Source: Aquisalibacillus elongatus
GTDB taxonomy: Bacteria; Bacillota; Bacilli; Bacillales; Alkalibacillaceae
Length of the DNA: 64,000 nucleotides
Direction of reading: 5' to 3'
NCBI RefSeq assembly: GCF_003843875.1
Contig: NZ_RKRF01000013.1
Location: 1 to 64,000 of the forward strand
The position numbers and the translations under genes were made by a program. The notes under the pieces are model-generated. The model saw only the letters and a program-made list of their open reading frames with translations, made no database searches and was not told where the DNA came from. Shown one piece after another: positions 44,914-53,483 of this stretch; within the stretch, counting starts at the first letter, position 1, and every line of letters begins with the position of its first letter.

Positions 44914-46581
44914 ATGCCTAATGATAGAAACAAAATAAGCAATATACATATAGAGAAGTTTAGAAAATTAAAGGAAATAGATATTGAAATTGCTGATAGA
45001 ATAACTGTAATTGCTGGACATAATGGTATAGGTAAATCCACTTTGCTTGGACTAATTGCCAACGGATCCGAACTTAAAGGACATAGAAGTTACTTTGATA
45101 AGATTTATCAGAGTCAATTTCAAGAATTATTCCACCTTGATCATGATAGTGATTATAGCAATAATCCAGATAAAAAATATTCAGTAATATTAGAGTATGA
45201 CTATAGTGAAGAAACATTGTATAAAAAATGCACCATCTCAAAACATGGTGATAGATTAAAAATAGTTCCAAGAAACTCAAATGAACAAGGTGTGCTAAAA
45301 AATGAATCGGTATTAGATGTTGGTGCAAATGCAAAAGTTCCTATGCCTACTATTTATATTGGTATGAGTAGGGTTATACCAATTGGAGAATCTGATAATG
45401 AATTATATTCTCTTTCTACCAGTTCAAACGCTCACCCTGATGATATTGAATTTTTAAATAACAGCTATAGAACTATCATCGGTAACGAGGATATGGATAA
45501 TGAAAGAATCTCTAAGCAAAATTTAAGATACTCAACTAAAAGGTCAATGGGGCCAGAATATAAAGACTATCCTTATCAAGCAGTTTCACTTGGTCAAGAT
45601 AGCTTAAGTACTATAATAACTGCTATAATTTCCTTTAAAAAGCTGAAAAGAGAATTAGATGAGGATTATAAGGGCGGAATTCTTGTAATCGATGAGGTAG
45701 ATGCATGCCTACACCCTGCTGCTCAAGAAAGGTTATTGAGCATACTTGATAAAGCCTCGAAAGAACTAAGTTTACAAATAGTAGTTACTTCCCACTCTTT
45801 AACAATAATAAAAGAAATTATGTCTAAAAAAATTCAAACATTACAAAACCCAGCTGATGATAACCTTTATTATAACGTTATATACCTCCAAGATACTATC
45901 AAACCAGAAATAATGGACAACCCTACTTATTTAAAGATAAAAAATGATATGTTTCTTCAATTCAATAGATATCAAGACAATACTATGGACTTTAAGGTAT
46001 ACTTTGAAGATTATGAAGCTCTCTTTATTTATCAATCTATACTAAAGCATTTAGATATTGACCGACTCAATGATGTGAATTTAGATTTAATAGAGGCACA
46101 AATAAACTGTGATACGTTATTAAAATTACCGGAAAAGGACTCCTACTTTCAAGATGTTTTAATTATTCCAGATGGTGATGTTAAAACAAAAGAGAGATAT
46201 AATATGTATATAGATAGACATAAAAATATTTGTCCTTTACCAACAAATGATTCTCCAGAAATACTAATATATAAATACCTTAATGAATTATTACAGAACA
46301 CTGATCACCCTTATTGGAAAAATAACCAACAACACCTTCATGCACAATTAGTAAGGGACCGTATGATAAAAGAGATAGATGATAATATCGAAAGGCAAAA
46401 TGATAAAAAGGTTAGAGAATATTTTAAAGAATGGTTTTTAAAATACGAAGATGTATTCTCAAAGACAGATATTATTAGTTATTGGATGAATGATAATCAG
46501 GATGAAATAGTTAATTTTGAACTCAATTTTAAAATAGCTTTAGATTTCCTTATGCATAAATCAATAAATAATTATGATTAA
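44914..46581 (+). CDS. OLD-like AAA ATPase with C-terminal TOPRIM-type domain
   Basis: A 555-residue protein. N-terminal ABC-type ATPase: Walker A GHNGIGKS (35-42), ABC-like signature VSLGQDSLS, Walker B ILVIDEVDACLHP (Asp260, Glu261) and H-loop VVTSHS. The C-terminal part carries TOPRIM-like acidic motifs: YFEDYEALF (Glu365) and IIPDGD (Asp420, Asp422), followed by a PTNDSPEILIY segment. This layout resembles OLD-family and Gabija-type nucleases used in phage defence. ATG 44914 follows GGGGGAG by six bases. A methylase gene follows after 51 bases. Phage-defence role is inference. Confidence 0.82.
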   Translation: MPNDRNKISNIHIEKFRKLKEIDIEIADRITVIAGHNGIGKSTLLGLIANGSELKGHRSYFDKIYQSQFQELFHLDHDSDYSNNPDKKYSVILEYDYSEETLYKKCTISKHGDRLKIVPRNSNEQGVLKNESVLDVGANAKVPMPTIYIGMSRVIPIGESDNELYSLSTSSNAHPDDIEFLNNSYRTIIGNEDMDNERISKQNLRYSTKRSMGPEYKDYPYQAVSLGQDSLSTIITAIISFKKLKRELDEDYKGGILVIDEVDACLHPAAQERLLSILDKASKELSLQIVVTSHSLTIIKEIMSKKIQTLQNPADDNLYYNVIYLQDTIKPEIMDNPTYLKIKNDMFLQFNRYQDNTMDFKVYFEDYEALFIYQSILKHLDIDRLNDVNLDLIEAQINCDTLLKLPEKDSYFQDVLIIPDGDVKTKERYNMYIDRHKNICPLPTNDSPEILIYKYLNELLQNTDHPYWKNNQQHLHAQLVRDRMIKEIDDNIERQNDKKVREYFKEWFLKYEDVFSKTDIISYWMNDNQDEIVNFELNFKIALDFLMHKSINNYD

Positions 46582-46632
46582 TTTATGGCCATAATCAAAA
46601 TTTACTTTTATAATTAAAAGGGGGTGTTTTAA

Positions 46633-47505
46633 ATTCCTGTTACAGATTCTCCTTTAAGATATCCAGGCGGAAAGACACAAATGAAAAATTTTATTAAAGA
46701 CTTATTAGATTATAATAACTTAGATAACAATATTAAATACGTAGAACCTTATGCTGGTGGAGCAGGTCTCGCTCTTCACTTGCTATATAACAATATTGTT
46801 TCTGAAATACATATTAATGATTTTGATTTTAAAATATACTCTGTCTGGTATTCTATTATTAACTATACAAATGATTTCATTAATCTGATACAAAACACTG
46901 AAATATCCTTAGATTCTTGGGAAAAGCAAAAGTATATTTATAATAATTATAAAAAATTCAACATACTAGAAGTTGGTTTCGCCACCTTTTTCTTAAATAG
47001 AACCAATGTCTCAGGTATAATAACTGGTGGACCAATTGGTGGTCAAGAACAAAATAAGATTAATAATATTGATTCACGATTTAATAAAATAGGATTAATT
47101 CAAAAAGTTAAAAAAATCTCATCATTTGAAGAGAAAATTAAATTATCTAATCAAGACGCTGAATTTTTTATTGATAATAAAATTAATCAATTAAATTTTG
47201 AGAACACATTTATATTTTTTGATCCTCCTTATTACAAACAAGGGAAAAATTTATATTCAAATTTTTATAAACATGAAGACCATTTATCTTTATGTAATAA
47301 AATTTCGCAAATAGAACATCCATATTGGATTATCACATATGATTATGTATCTGAAATTAATGAACTTTATAGTAGCTACCCCTCGATTTTATATACTATT
47401 AACTATTCAGCAAATAAAGTCAGGAAAGAATACGAATTTTTAGCTCACAGCAAGTATATTCGACTACCTGAATCCAATAACATAAAATACCTTCAACTTA
47501 ATTAA
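46633..47505 (+). CDS. Dam-type (D12 class) DNA adenine-N6 methyltransferase, ATT start
   Basis: A 290-residue D12-class MTase: SAM-binding SPLRYPGGK (residues 6-14), motif I region VEPYAGGAGLA, and catalytic FFDPPYY (DPPY 197-200). The start is placed at ATT 46633, since GGGGGTG lies six bases upstream, an in-frame TAA is immediately before it, and the first ATG (46681) would remove the essential SPLRYPGGK motif. No ATG, GTG or TTG lies between. Target site is unknown; GATC-like is possible for the class. Pairs with the upstream ATPase. The gene's last codons lie in a 20-bp hairpin. Confidence 0.88.
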   Translation: MPVTDSPLRYPGGKTQMKNFIKDLLDYNNLDNNIKYVEPYAGGAGLALHLLYNNIVSEIHINDFDFKIYSVWYSIINYTNDFINLIQNTEISLDSWEKQKYIYNNYKKFNILEVGFATFFLNRTNVSGIITGGPIGGQEQNKINNIDSRFNKIGLIQKVKKISSFEEKIKLSNQDAEFFIDNKINQLNFENTFIFFDPPYYKQGKNLYSNFYKHEDHLSLCNKISQIEHPYWIITYDYVSEINELYSSYPSILYTINYSANKVRKEYEFLAHSKYIRLPESNNIKYLQLN

Positions 47506-47537
47506 GCATCCATCCAAGGATGCTTAATTAAGTTGAA
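47492..47537. repeat. Perfect 20-bp inverted repeat over the methylase stop codon
   Basis: Arms of 20 bp at 47492-47511 and 47518-47537 are exact reverse complements around a 6-nt loop. Each arm contains the self-complementary CTTAATTAAG. The methylase stop (TAA 47503-47505) lies in the left arm. No clear T tract follows, so it may stabilise or end the transcript in another way. The next 265 bases to 47802 are AT-rich with no supported feature. Confidence 0.92.
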
Positions 47538-47802
47538 TTATTAATAGAATGTTCGAGTAATGTTTTTAAAGATAAAGCGGGTGATTATAAAGAATTATTA
47601 CTCTAATAGTTACAAATATAAATACATTATATTATAAAATTAACTTATTTCCCCACTATTTTATGCTTATAAAATTTAATATTTTAAATTACTAATTTGT
47701 TTATCTTTTTTCTTAATTCTATCAAGACTTCTGCACCTACGTTTAATTAAAAACGAACCTGGGAATGCCATTAACAAATCCTGATAAAGGAGTGGATTCT
47801 AG

Positions 47803-48606
47803 ATGGATTTAAAGAAATGGATTAACAAACTTGAAAACTATTATACTGAAAAACCAAATCGTGTGTTTACGATGTATTTAAATACCGACCCAGCTGACCC
47901 AGCCAATCAAGGCGGTGAGTGGCGCCTTCATCTTAAAAATGGTCTTAATAACTTTGAGACGTATATGAAAGAAGATGGCGATTCTGATGAGAAGCGAAAT
48001 TTTTGGGCCGTTAAAGAAAAAGTTCAAAACTTTATGGAAGAAAACGTACAGAATTTAAAGAAAAGTGTCATCATCTTTGCAACGGCTGATGAAGACGTCT
48101 GGTTAGCAGAAATTTTACAAATGCCTGTTAAAACTGAATTTTACTGGGAAGATGAACCTCGACTTGAACAGCTTAAAGAGCTTCATGAATCATTCCCGAA
48201 AACAGGTATTATTTTAACTCAGAAAAACCAAGTGAAATTTATCGATGCTGAACTTGGTAGTGTAAAAGAGACAGGCGTGTACGAGCTTGATTTAGATACT
48301 GAAGACTGGAGACAACATCAAGGGCCGCATAAAGCTGATGCGAACCTTGGTTCTGGCGGAGCTAAATCATCTCAGAAAGATGAATTAGCTGAGCGTTTCA
48401 GCGAAAACCGTGCTCGTTGGTATAAAAGTATTGCACCAAAACTAGATAAGGTCGCGAAAAATCGAGACTGGGATCAGATCTATTTAGTCGGCGAATCTGA
48501 CGAGGTGAATGATCTTGAAAGTCACATGAACAAACAAATTCAAGACAAAATTAATAAAAACCTGCTCGACCAAGAAGAAACAAAAGTATTAAATGAAGTC
48601 GTATAA
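47803..48606 (+). CDS. VLRF1/baeRF-family release-factor-like protein
   Basis: A 267-residue protein resembling the bacterial eRF1-like (VLRF1/baeRF) family: an N-terminal domain with RVFTMYLNTDPAD, a central strand set (KSVIIFATADEDVWLAEI) and a Gly-rich loop (NLGSGGAKSSQKDEL) before a long helix, in the place of the GGQ loop. Possible tRNA-drop-off or ribosome-rescue role is inferred from the family. RBS AAAGGAG. This marks the return to the conserved chromosome after the island. Confidence 0.68.
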   Translation: MDLKKWINKLENYYTEKPNRVFTMYLNTDPADPANQGGEWRLHLKNGLNNFETYMKEDGDSDEKRNFWAVKEKVQNFMEENVQNLKKSVIIFATADEDVWLAEILQMPVKTEFYWEDEPRLEQLKELHESFPKTGIILTQKNQVKFIDAELGSVKETGVYELDLDTEDWRQHQGPHKADANLGSGGAKSSQKDELAERFSENRARWYKSIAPKLDKVAKNRDWDQIYLVGESDEVNDLESHMNKQIQDKINKNLLDQEETKVLNEVV

Positions 48607-48609
48607 GTC

Positions 48610-48641
48610 AAAGCTGAGCTCACAATGGGCTCAGCTTTTTT
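48610..48641 (+). terminator. Terminator after the VLRF1-like gene
   Basis: Stem AAAGCTGAGCTC / GGGCTCAGCTTT then TTTTT. Confidence 0.93.
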
Positions 48642-48741
48642 AACTGAAATGATTGAATTTAATGACTAATAGCTTATAAATTGTGAAGCTACTTTAATTA
48701 TGATACTTTAAAAGCGTAATGATGATGAAGGAGGAAAAGTT

Positions 48742-49449
48742 ATGAGTACACATATTGGAGCGAACAAAGGCGACATCGCAGATACGGTCCTACTACCAGG
48801 AGACCCGCTTCGTGCTAAATACATTGCTGAAACATTTTTAGAAGATGTAACATGTTATAACGAAGTACGCGGTATGTACGGGTTTACGGGTACATACAAA
48901 GGAAAACGTATTTCCGTACAAGGCACGGGAATGGGTGCCCCTAGTATCGCGATTTACGCGAATGAACTGATTCAAGAGTATGACGTACAAAACTTAATCC
49001 GCGTCGGTTCTTGCGGTGCTTTACAAAAAGACGTTCAAGTACGTGATGTGATTTTGGCTCAAACGTCAACAACGGATTCTCAAATGAACCGTATGGTGTT
49101 TGGTAACATTGACTACGCACCAACGGCTGACTTTGGTTTACTTAAAAAAGCTTACGATGTAGGTGAAGAGCAAGGATTAAACCTACGCGTCGGAAACGTC
49201 TTTACAAGCGACAGTTTCTACCGCGAAAATGCGATGGAACTGTTCCAAAAATTAGCTGAATATAACGTATTAGCGGTTGAAATGGAAACGACAGCATTAT
49301 ATACGATCGCAGCTAAATACGACCGTCAGGCTCTATCTGTTCTAACGGTGAGTGACCACATCTTAACAGGTGAGGAAACAACATCTGAGGAACGTCAAAC
49401 AACGTTCAATGACATGATTGAAGTAGCTCTTGAAGCAAGTGTTAAATAA
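48742..49449 (+). CDS. deoD: Purine-nucleoside phosphorylase (DeoD type)
   Basis: A 235-residue hexameric PNP. N-terminal [20 protein letters not shown] (phosphate and ribose loop), [16 protein letters not shown] and MEMETTALY (ribose Met-Glu) are all present, and the catalytic Asp is in TVSDHI. Cleaves purine (deoxy)ribonucleosides with phosphate. GGAGG precedes the ATG. Single gene with its own terminator. Confidence 0.97.
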   Translation: MSTHIGANKGDIADTVLLPGDPLRAKYIAETFLEDVTCYNEVRGMYGFTGTYKGKRISVQGTGMGAPSIAIYANELIQEYDVQNLIRVGSCGALQKDVQVRDVILAQTSTTDSQMNRMVFGNIDYAPTADFGLLKKAYDVGEEQGLNLRVGNVFTSDSFYRENAMELFQKLAEYNVLAVEMETTALYTIAAKYDRQALSVLTVSDHILTGEETTSEERQTTFNDMIEVALEASVK

Positions 49450-49458
49450 AATGCTATT

Positions 49459-49498
49459 AAACGTCCTTGTACCAGTCAAAGGTGCAAGGACGTTTTTT
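49459..49498 (+). terminator. Terminator of deoD
   Basis: Stem AAACGTCCTTG / CAAGGACGTTT then TTTT. Confidence 0.92.
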
Positions 49499-49508
49499 GT
49501 AAATTTGC

Positions 49509-49565
49509 ATTGTTTACCTTTTAAAAATTATTGTTGACAATAACAACTCGATTGTTTACTATAAT
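49509..49565 (+). promoter_or_regulatory. bioY promoter with BirA-like half-sites
   Basis: Promoter: -35 TTGACA (49534-49539) with -10 TACTAT (49557-49562, spacer 17). Three half-sites of the BirA operator type overlap it: ATTGTTTACC (49509-49518), GTTGACAAT (49533-49541) and ATTGTTTACT (49551-49560). BirA recognition is my inference from resemblance to Bacillus bio operators. Confidence 0.68.
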
Positions 49566-49587
49566 TTTCAGAAGGGAGAGACAAATC

Positions 49588-50187
49588 ATGAATTCTAGAT
49601 TTAAAACCATTGATTTAACACTTGGTTCTGTATTTGTTGTACTAATGATGATTGGAGCGAACATCGCTTACTGGTTCCCAGCATTCCGAATTACATATGC
49701 CGGTGGCGAAGTTCCAATTACGCTTCAGACTTTATTCGCTATTTTAGCAGGACTGATCTTAGGTAAACGATTAGGCGCGTTTTCGATGATTGTTTATTTA
49801 GCCGTTGGGATTGCAGGCGTTCCGGTATTCGCTGAAATGACAGCTGGCGCCGCTCAACTCATCTCACCGACTGGCGGATTCTTAATTTCATTTATTTTTG
49901 TTGCCTATCTAAGTGGTTTAGTCGTTGAAAAAATGAACCGTCAAAGCATCAGCACTTATATGACAGCCACAATCGTCGGGTTGTTAACTAACTACCTAAT
50001 CGGTACACCTATTATGTACTTATCTATGAACTATGTAGCTGAAGCAAGTACGCCCATGAATGTAGTCATCATGATAATGGTTCCATATTTCATTAAAGAC
50101 TTTATTATAACAATTGCATTAGCTGCCGTACTGCCACAATTTATTACAAGATTAACAAAAGCTATTCCTTCACTGGCTGCAAGGTAG
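49588..50187 (+). CDS. bioY: BioY biotin transporter S-component
   Basis: A 199-residue six-helix ECF-type biotin-binding subunit. Family marks include GGEVPITLQTLFAILAGLI, GLILGKRLGAFSMIVYL and the GAAQLISPTGGFLISF region. It works with a shared ECF module (EcfAA'T) encoded elsewhere, or alone. ATG 49588 has GGGAG eight bases upstream. BirA-type repression is suggested by the promoter. Confidence 0.93.
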   Translation: MNSRFKTIDLTLGSVFVVLMMIGANIAYWFPAFRITYAGGEVPITLQTLFAILAGLILGKRLGAFSMIVYLAVGIAGVPVFAEMTAGAAQLISPTGGFLISFIFVAYLSGLVVEKMNRQSISTYMTATIVGLLTNYLIGTPIMYLSMNYVAEASTPMNVVIMIMVPYFIKDFIITIALAAVLPQFITRLTKAIPSLAAR

Positions 50188-50192
50188 GATTG

Positions 50193-50234
50193 AGAAAACA
50201 AGGGATAATCCAAAATAGGATTATCCCTTGTTTT
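50193..50234. terminator. Bidirectional terminator bioY/GNAT gene
   Basis: Perfect stem AAAACAAGGGATAATCC / GGATTATCCCTTGTTTT with a 6-nt loop. Confidence 0.95.
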
Positions 50235-50246
50235 ATACTAATTATA

Positions 50247-51011
50247 TTACTCTATAAAATAGGTATCGTATGTTGTTTTTAATTGATAACCTAGTTTTTC
50301 TGCCAACCTAGCAGATTCAAAATTTGCTCCGTCCCAGCTTGGGTATAGATCTCGATTAAGGCATTCTTTAATTAATGCTGATGCAGCAATGGTAGCCAAC
50401 CCTTTCCTCCTATGATTAGGGTGTGTAGCGATCTCAATCTCAATACCATCATCGAATATACTATATGATGTTGCTCCACAAACTATCTCGCCTTCTTTAA
50501 GAATGGCAAAGCCAATACCCCTTTTCACAAAGTCATTAACAGAATTAAATTGACTTATAAAATCCTCAGAAAGTCCATGCAATGTGGGGTCTTTTGCAAT
50601 TTGTGAATCAATTTGAACTAATTTATATCCTTCTGGAATTTGCTTTAAATACTCGTTTAAATCTGCTTTATTTAGATGACTAGAATTTTTATGGAATTCA
50701 AACCTCTGAAATTTTTCAAAATAGCCTTTGTGAACTGATTCAATTTTTTCTTTCCATTCTTCAGTGTTGGCAATTGCAAGAGTAAAATCAGGTAGGTTAT
50801 AAAGCAATTCATCAGATTCCTTTGCTTTCGAGTTCCCTGCATAAAACACAAAGATACCAACTATTAATTGAGCAACTGTTGGTTTATTAAGGTCATCAAC
50901 CCAAGCAGTCCCCATATGCCCCTGTAAACATGATAAAACTACAGTACTATCAAACTCTTCAAACATTGGTAATAACTTTTTTCTAAGTTTATTATCTGCC
51001 TTATAAATCAT
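50247..51011 (-). CDS. GNAT acetyltransferase (zwittermicin-resistance-like)
   Basis: A 254-residue protein. The C-terminal half has a GNAT core: IEIATHPNHRRKGLATIAAS (motif A) and LAEKLGYQL. The N-terminal half matches the layout of PF12746-type GNATs such as ZmaR, which acetylate aminopolyol antibiotics, but the substrate here is unknown. AGGAGG precedes the ATG. Convergent with bioY. Confidence 0.78.
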   Translation of the reverse strand: MIYKADNKLRKKLLPMFEEFDSTVVLSCLQGHMGTAWVDDLNKPTVAQLIVGIFVFYAGNSKAKESDELLYNLPDFTLAIANTEEWKEKIESVHKGYFEKFQRFEFHKNSSHLNKADLNEYLKQIPEGYKLVQIDSQIAKDPTLHGLSEDFISQFNSVNDFVKRGIGFAILKEGEIVCGATSYSIFDDGIEIEIATHPNHRRKGLATIAASALIKECLNRDLYPSWDGANFESARLAEKLGYQLKTTYDTYFIE

Positions 51012-51080
51012 AAGTTAATGTTCCTCCTAATTAATTGAAAGAACAAAGACATTAGGATTTAAGCATATTACCCAAAACAT

Positions 51081-51110
51081 AAAAAAGACTATCGTATATC
51101 TACGATAGCC
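51081..51110 (-). terminator. Terminator following a 26-residue ORF
   Basis: Minus-strand stem GGCTATCGTA / TACGATAGTC with a 4-nt loop then TTTTTTATG. It lies upstream of the GNAT gene and so ends a separate short transcript. Confidence 0.85.
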
Positions 51111-51117
51111 CATAGTT

Positions 51118-51198
51118 TTATTGATCAGTATATAACAGAAGGATCGATATTGGGTAACGCAGCTCTTTTGTTCTTTCATTAAATTTTTGATGTACCAC
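51118..51198 (-). CDS. Possible 26-residue peptide
   Basis: GTG 51198 follows AGAAGGTG with five bases of spacing; the frame encodes a basic amphipathic peptide (MVHQKFNERTKELRYPISIL plus six residues), stop 51118-51120, and a strong terminator begins eight bases on. A short, independently terminated transcript fits either a small protein or a small RNA. Confidence 0.4.
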   Translation of the reverse strand: MVHQKFNERTKELRYPISILLLYTDQ

Positions 51199-51294
51199 AA
51201 TATCACCTTCTTTCCAATTTATTTCCTAACAAAATAAATATATCAGACATTCACTAAGAAGTACACAAAATTCCAAATAATCCCTTCATAATAT

Positions 51295-51338
51295 AAAAAG
51301 TAGTCCAGCCAAATATTAAACTCCTAGACTGAACTACT
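51295..51338 (-). terminator. Terminator of pepA
   Basis: Twelve-pair minus-strand stem AGTAGTTCAGTC / GGCTGGACTACT (some G-U) followed by TTTTT. Confidence 0.88.
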
Positions 51339-51350
51339 CTTGTTCATAAT

Positions 51351-52829
51351 TTAAGACATATGATTCATAACAGCTCTAGCTAACGTTCTAGCCATAACTC
51401 CTGTTGGGCCTTTAGGGCCGAGGTCGTGTGCTGATTCTGTCATGGCTGTTCCGGCGATGTCTAAGTGAACCCAAGGTGTATCTTCGACAAATTCACCGAT
51501 AAAGCAGCCTGCCAATACGGCGTGTCCTTTTCGGCCAGGTGAGTTATTTAGATCTGCGATGTGGCTATTGCGGACTTTTTTCTTAAATACATCATGATAA
51601 GGTAGCTCCCAAACGAGTTCTCCTTCTTCTTCTGAAGCTTCGTAGATGTGGTCGAACCATTCGCCGTCATTTGTCATGGCACCTGTCATTTCATCGCCTA
51701 AGGCCACGACGACACCGCCTGTTAATGTGGCAACGTCAATAATTTTAGAAGCGCCATTTTGTCTTGCGTACGTAACGGCATCAGCTAATGCCAGGCGTCC
51801 TTCGGCATCTGTGTTTCGCACTTCAATGGTTTTGCCACTCATGGATACAATGACATCATCTGGCTTGAAAGCTGAGCCACTGATCATATTATCCGTACTC
51901 GGGATAAGACACATAACATTTTCCTCTGGCTTAACCTCACCAATTGCGTCCATGGCGCCTAAAACGGAGGCGGCACCGCCCATGTCCATTTTCATGCCGA
52001 TAATGCCTTCTTTACCTTTCAGTGAATACCCGCCAGTATCAAACGTAATGCCTTTACCGACTAACGCGACTGGGTTTGTCCATTCACTTTTTCCTTGGTA
52101 TTTCATCACAATAAAACGTGGTGGTTCTTGGGATCCTTGGTTAACCGCTAATAAAGCTCCCATTCCAAGCTCTTCAATTTGTTCTTTATTAAAAACTTCA
52201 ATCTCCATACCGTGCTTCTCCGCAATTCGCTCAGCATAGGTTGCTAAATCGGACGCTGTTAGAAGGTTGCCTGGTAAGTTCACTAAATGACGCGTTGTAT
52301 TAGCACCTTGACCTAATGCATAACCCGTTTGAAATGCCTCTTCTACCCCATCTGTTGATGATAGAATTTGAAGGTTTGTTAAGTAAGTCGAATGCTCACG
52401 TGACGTGTGATAAGTCTCTAATTGATAAATCGACATCGCAAACGCTTCACCCATTGCTTCGGTGAACGTTAAGTCTTCGGTTAAGCTTTCTAAAGCAACT
52501 GTTACTTCTTTCACTTGATCCGTATTAATTTTTTTAAAGGCTTTCCCCATGACATTTCTAAACTGATGAACATCAAGCTCATCTTTCTTGCCTAAGCCGA
52601 CAAAATAAACACGTTTCGCTCCAATATTGCCTAAGCTATGCACTTTGGAAATTGAACCGTAATTATTTTGAACGTCCAAATTCTTTACAAGATCATCTAA
52701 TTGTTCATTAAATGCTTCGTTCAACTGTTGATAAATCGGCTGTTCGTCTTTATTTTCCTCATACAACCCTACTAGTAATGCTTCACTTTGGACCTCTAGT
52801 ATGTTTTCTGTTGAAATGTTAACCATCAT
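51351..52829 (-). CDS. pepA: Leucyl aminopeptidase (M17)
   Basis: A 492-residue M17 aminopeptidase. The C-terminal catalytic domain shows VGKGITFDTGGYSLK, MKMDMGGAASVLG and the metal-site NTDAEGRLALADA, with the usual Lys and Arg residues in place. N-terminal domain (1-170) is the macro-like domain. Two adjacent ATGs follow GGAGGTG. B. subtilis counterpart is yuiE, in the same order next to yuiD. Confidence 0.96.
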   Translation of the reverse strand: MMVNISTENILEVQSEALLVGLYEENKDEQPIYQQLNEAFNEQLDDLVKNLDVQNNYGSISKVHSLGNIGAKRVYFVGLGKKDELDVHQFRNVMGKAFKKINTDQVKEVTVALESLTEDLTFTEAMGEAFAMSIYQLETYHTSREHSTYLTNLQILSSTDGVEEAFQTGYALGQGANTTRHLVNLPGNLLTASDLATYAERIAEKHGMEIEVFNKEQIEELGMGALLAVNQGSQEPPRFIVMKYQGKSEWTNPVALVGKGITFDTGGYSLKGKEGIIGMKMDMGGAASVLGAMDAIGEVKPEENVMCLIPSTDNMISGSAFKPDDVIVSMSGKTIEVRNTDAEGRLALADAVTYARQNGASKIIDVATLTGGVVVALGDEMTGAMTNDGEWFDHIYEASEEEGELVWELPYHDVFKKKVRNSHIADLNNSPGRKGHAVLAGCFIGEFVEDTPWVHLDIAGTAMTESAHDLGPKGPTGVMARTLARAVMNHMS

Positions 52830-52967
52830 GACACCTCCATTAGTAATAGCTTTATTTTATCAGAAAATTTGTTAAACCAAAAAGGACTAGCAGGTAGTTT
52901 TTTTCGAATGTCATATAGGGTATGATGTATATATAAATAAAAGAAATTCAGAAAAGGTGGACGTCTA

Positions 52968-53444
52968 ATGGAACTTCTAAATAACCACCCATTGATCGTG
53001 GCATTATTCGCTGTAATTTTTGCACAAGTCATTAAGATTCCTATCAATTTTGTTGCCTCAAAAAAAATTGACGTTTCATTAGCTTTCTCAACAGGTGGCA
53101 TGCCTAGCAGCCACTCTGCGGCAGTTGCGGCTTTAACGACATCTGTTGGAATTGAACACGGGCTTGATTCTCCTTACTTTGCGATTGCCTGTGTTCTAAG
53201 TATTATTGTGATGTATGATGCGACCGGAATTCGTCGTCACGCCGGAGAACATGCGACAATTTTAAACCAGTTAGTCAAAGATTTTCAGCGTTTTGTCGAT
53301 GAAGCGAAACAGTGGCAAGATAAACAGGAACAAGAAAAACAACGTGAATTAAAAGAATTGTTAGGCCATCAACCGATTGAAGTCTTTTTCGGGGCAGTAA
53401 CGGGGATTTTGCTATCTATATTGGTTTATAGCACTATTTTTTAA
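52968..53444 (+). CDS. yuiD: Divergent PAP2-family membrane protein YuiD
   Basis: A 158-residue DUF212/PAP2-like protein with four membrane helices. Acid-phosphatase-like signature is seen in GGMPSSHSAAVAALTTSVG and the RRHAGEHA segment. Presumed phosphatase on a lipid or small phosphate ester, not demonstrated. Divergent from pepA. AAAGGTGG precedes the ATG. Confidence 0.92.
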   Translation: MELLNNHPLIVALFAVIFAQVIKIPINFVASKKIDVSLAFSTGGMPSSHSAAVAALTTSVGIEHGLDSPYFAIACVLSIIVMYDATGIRRHAGEHATILNQLVKDFQRFVDEAKQWQDKQEQEKQRELKELLGHQPIEVFFGAVTGILLSILVYSTIF

Positions 53445-53446
53445 GA

Positions 53447-53481
53447 AAATAAGGCTGAGGACGCAATGTCCTCAGCCTTTT
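53447..53481. terminator. Bidirectional terminator yuiD/yuiC
   Basis: Stem AAGGCTGAGGAC / GTCCTCAGCCTT with a 5-nt loop and A/T flanks. Confidence 0.93.
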
Positions 53482-53483
53482 AC

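Noticed and set aside
44587-45062. Minus-strand frames opposite the AAA ATPase start
   Set aside because: No ribosome-binding sites and strongly overlapped by the well-supported plus-strand ATPase gene and its terminator.
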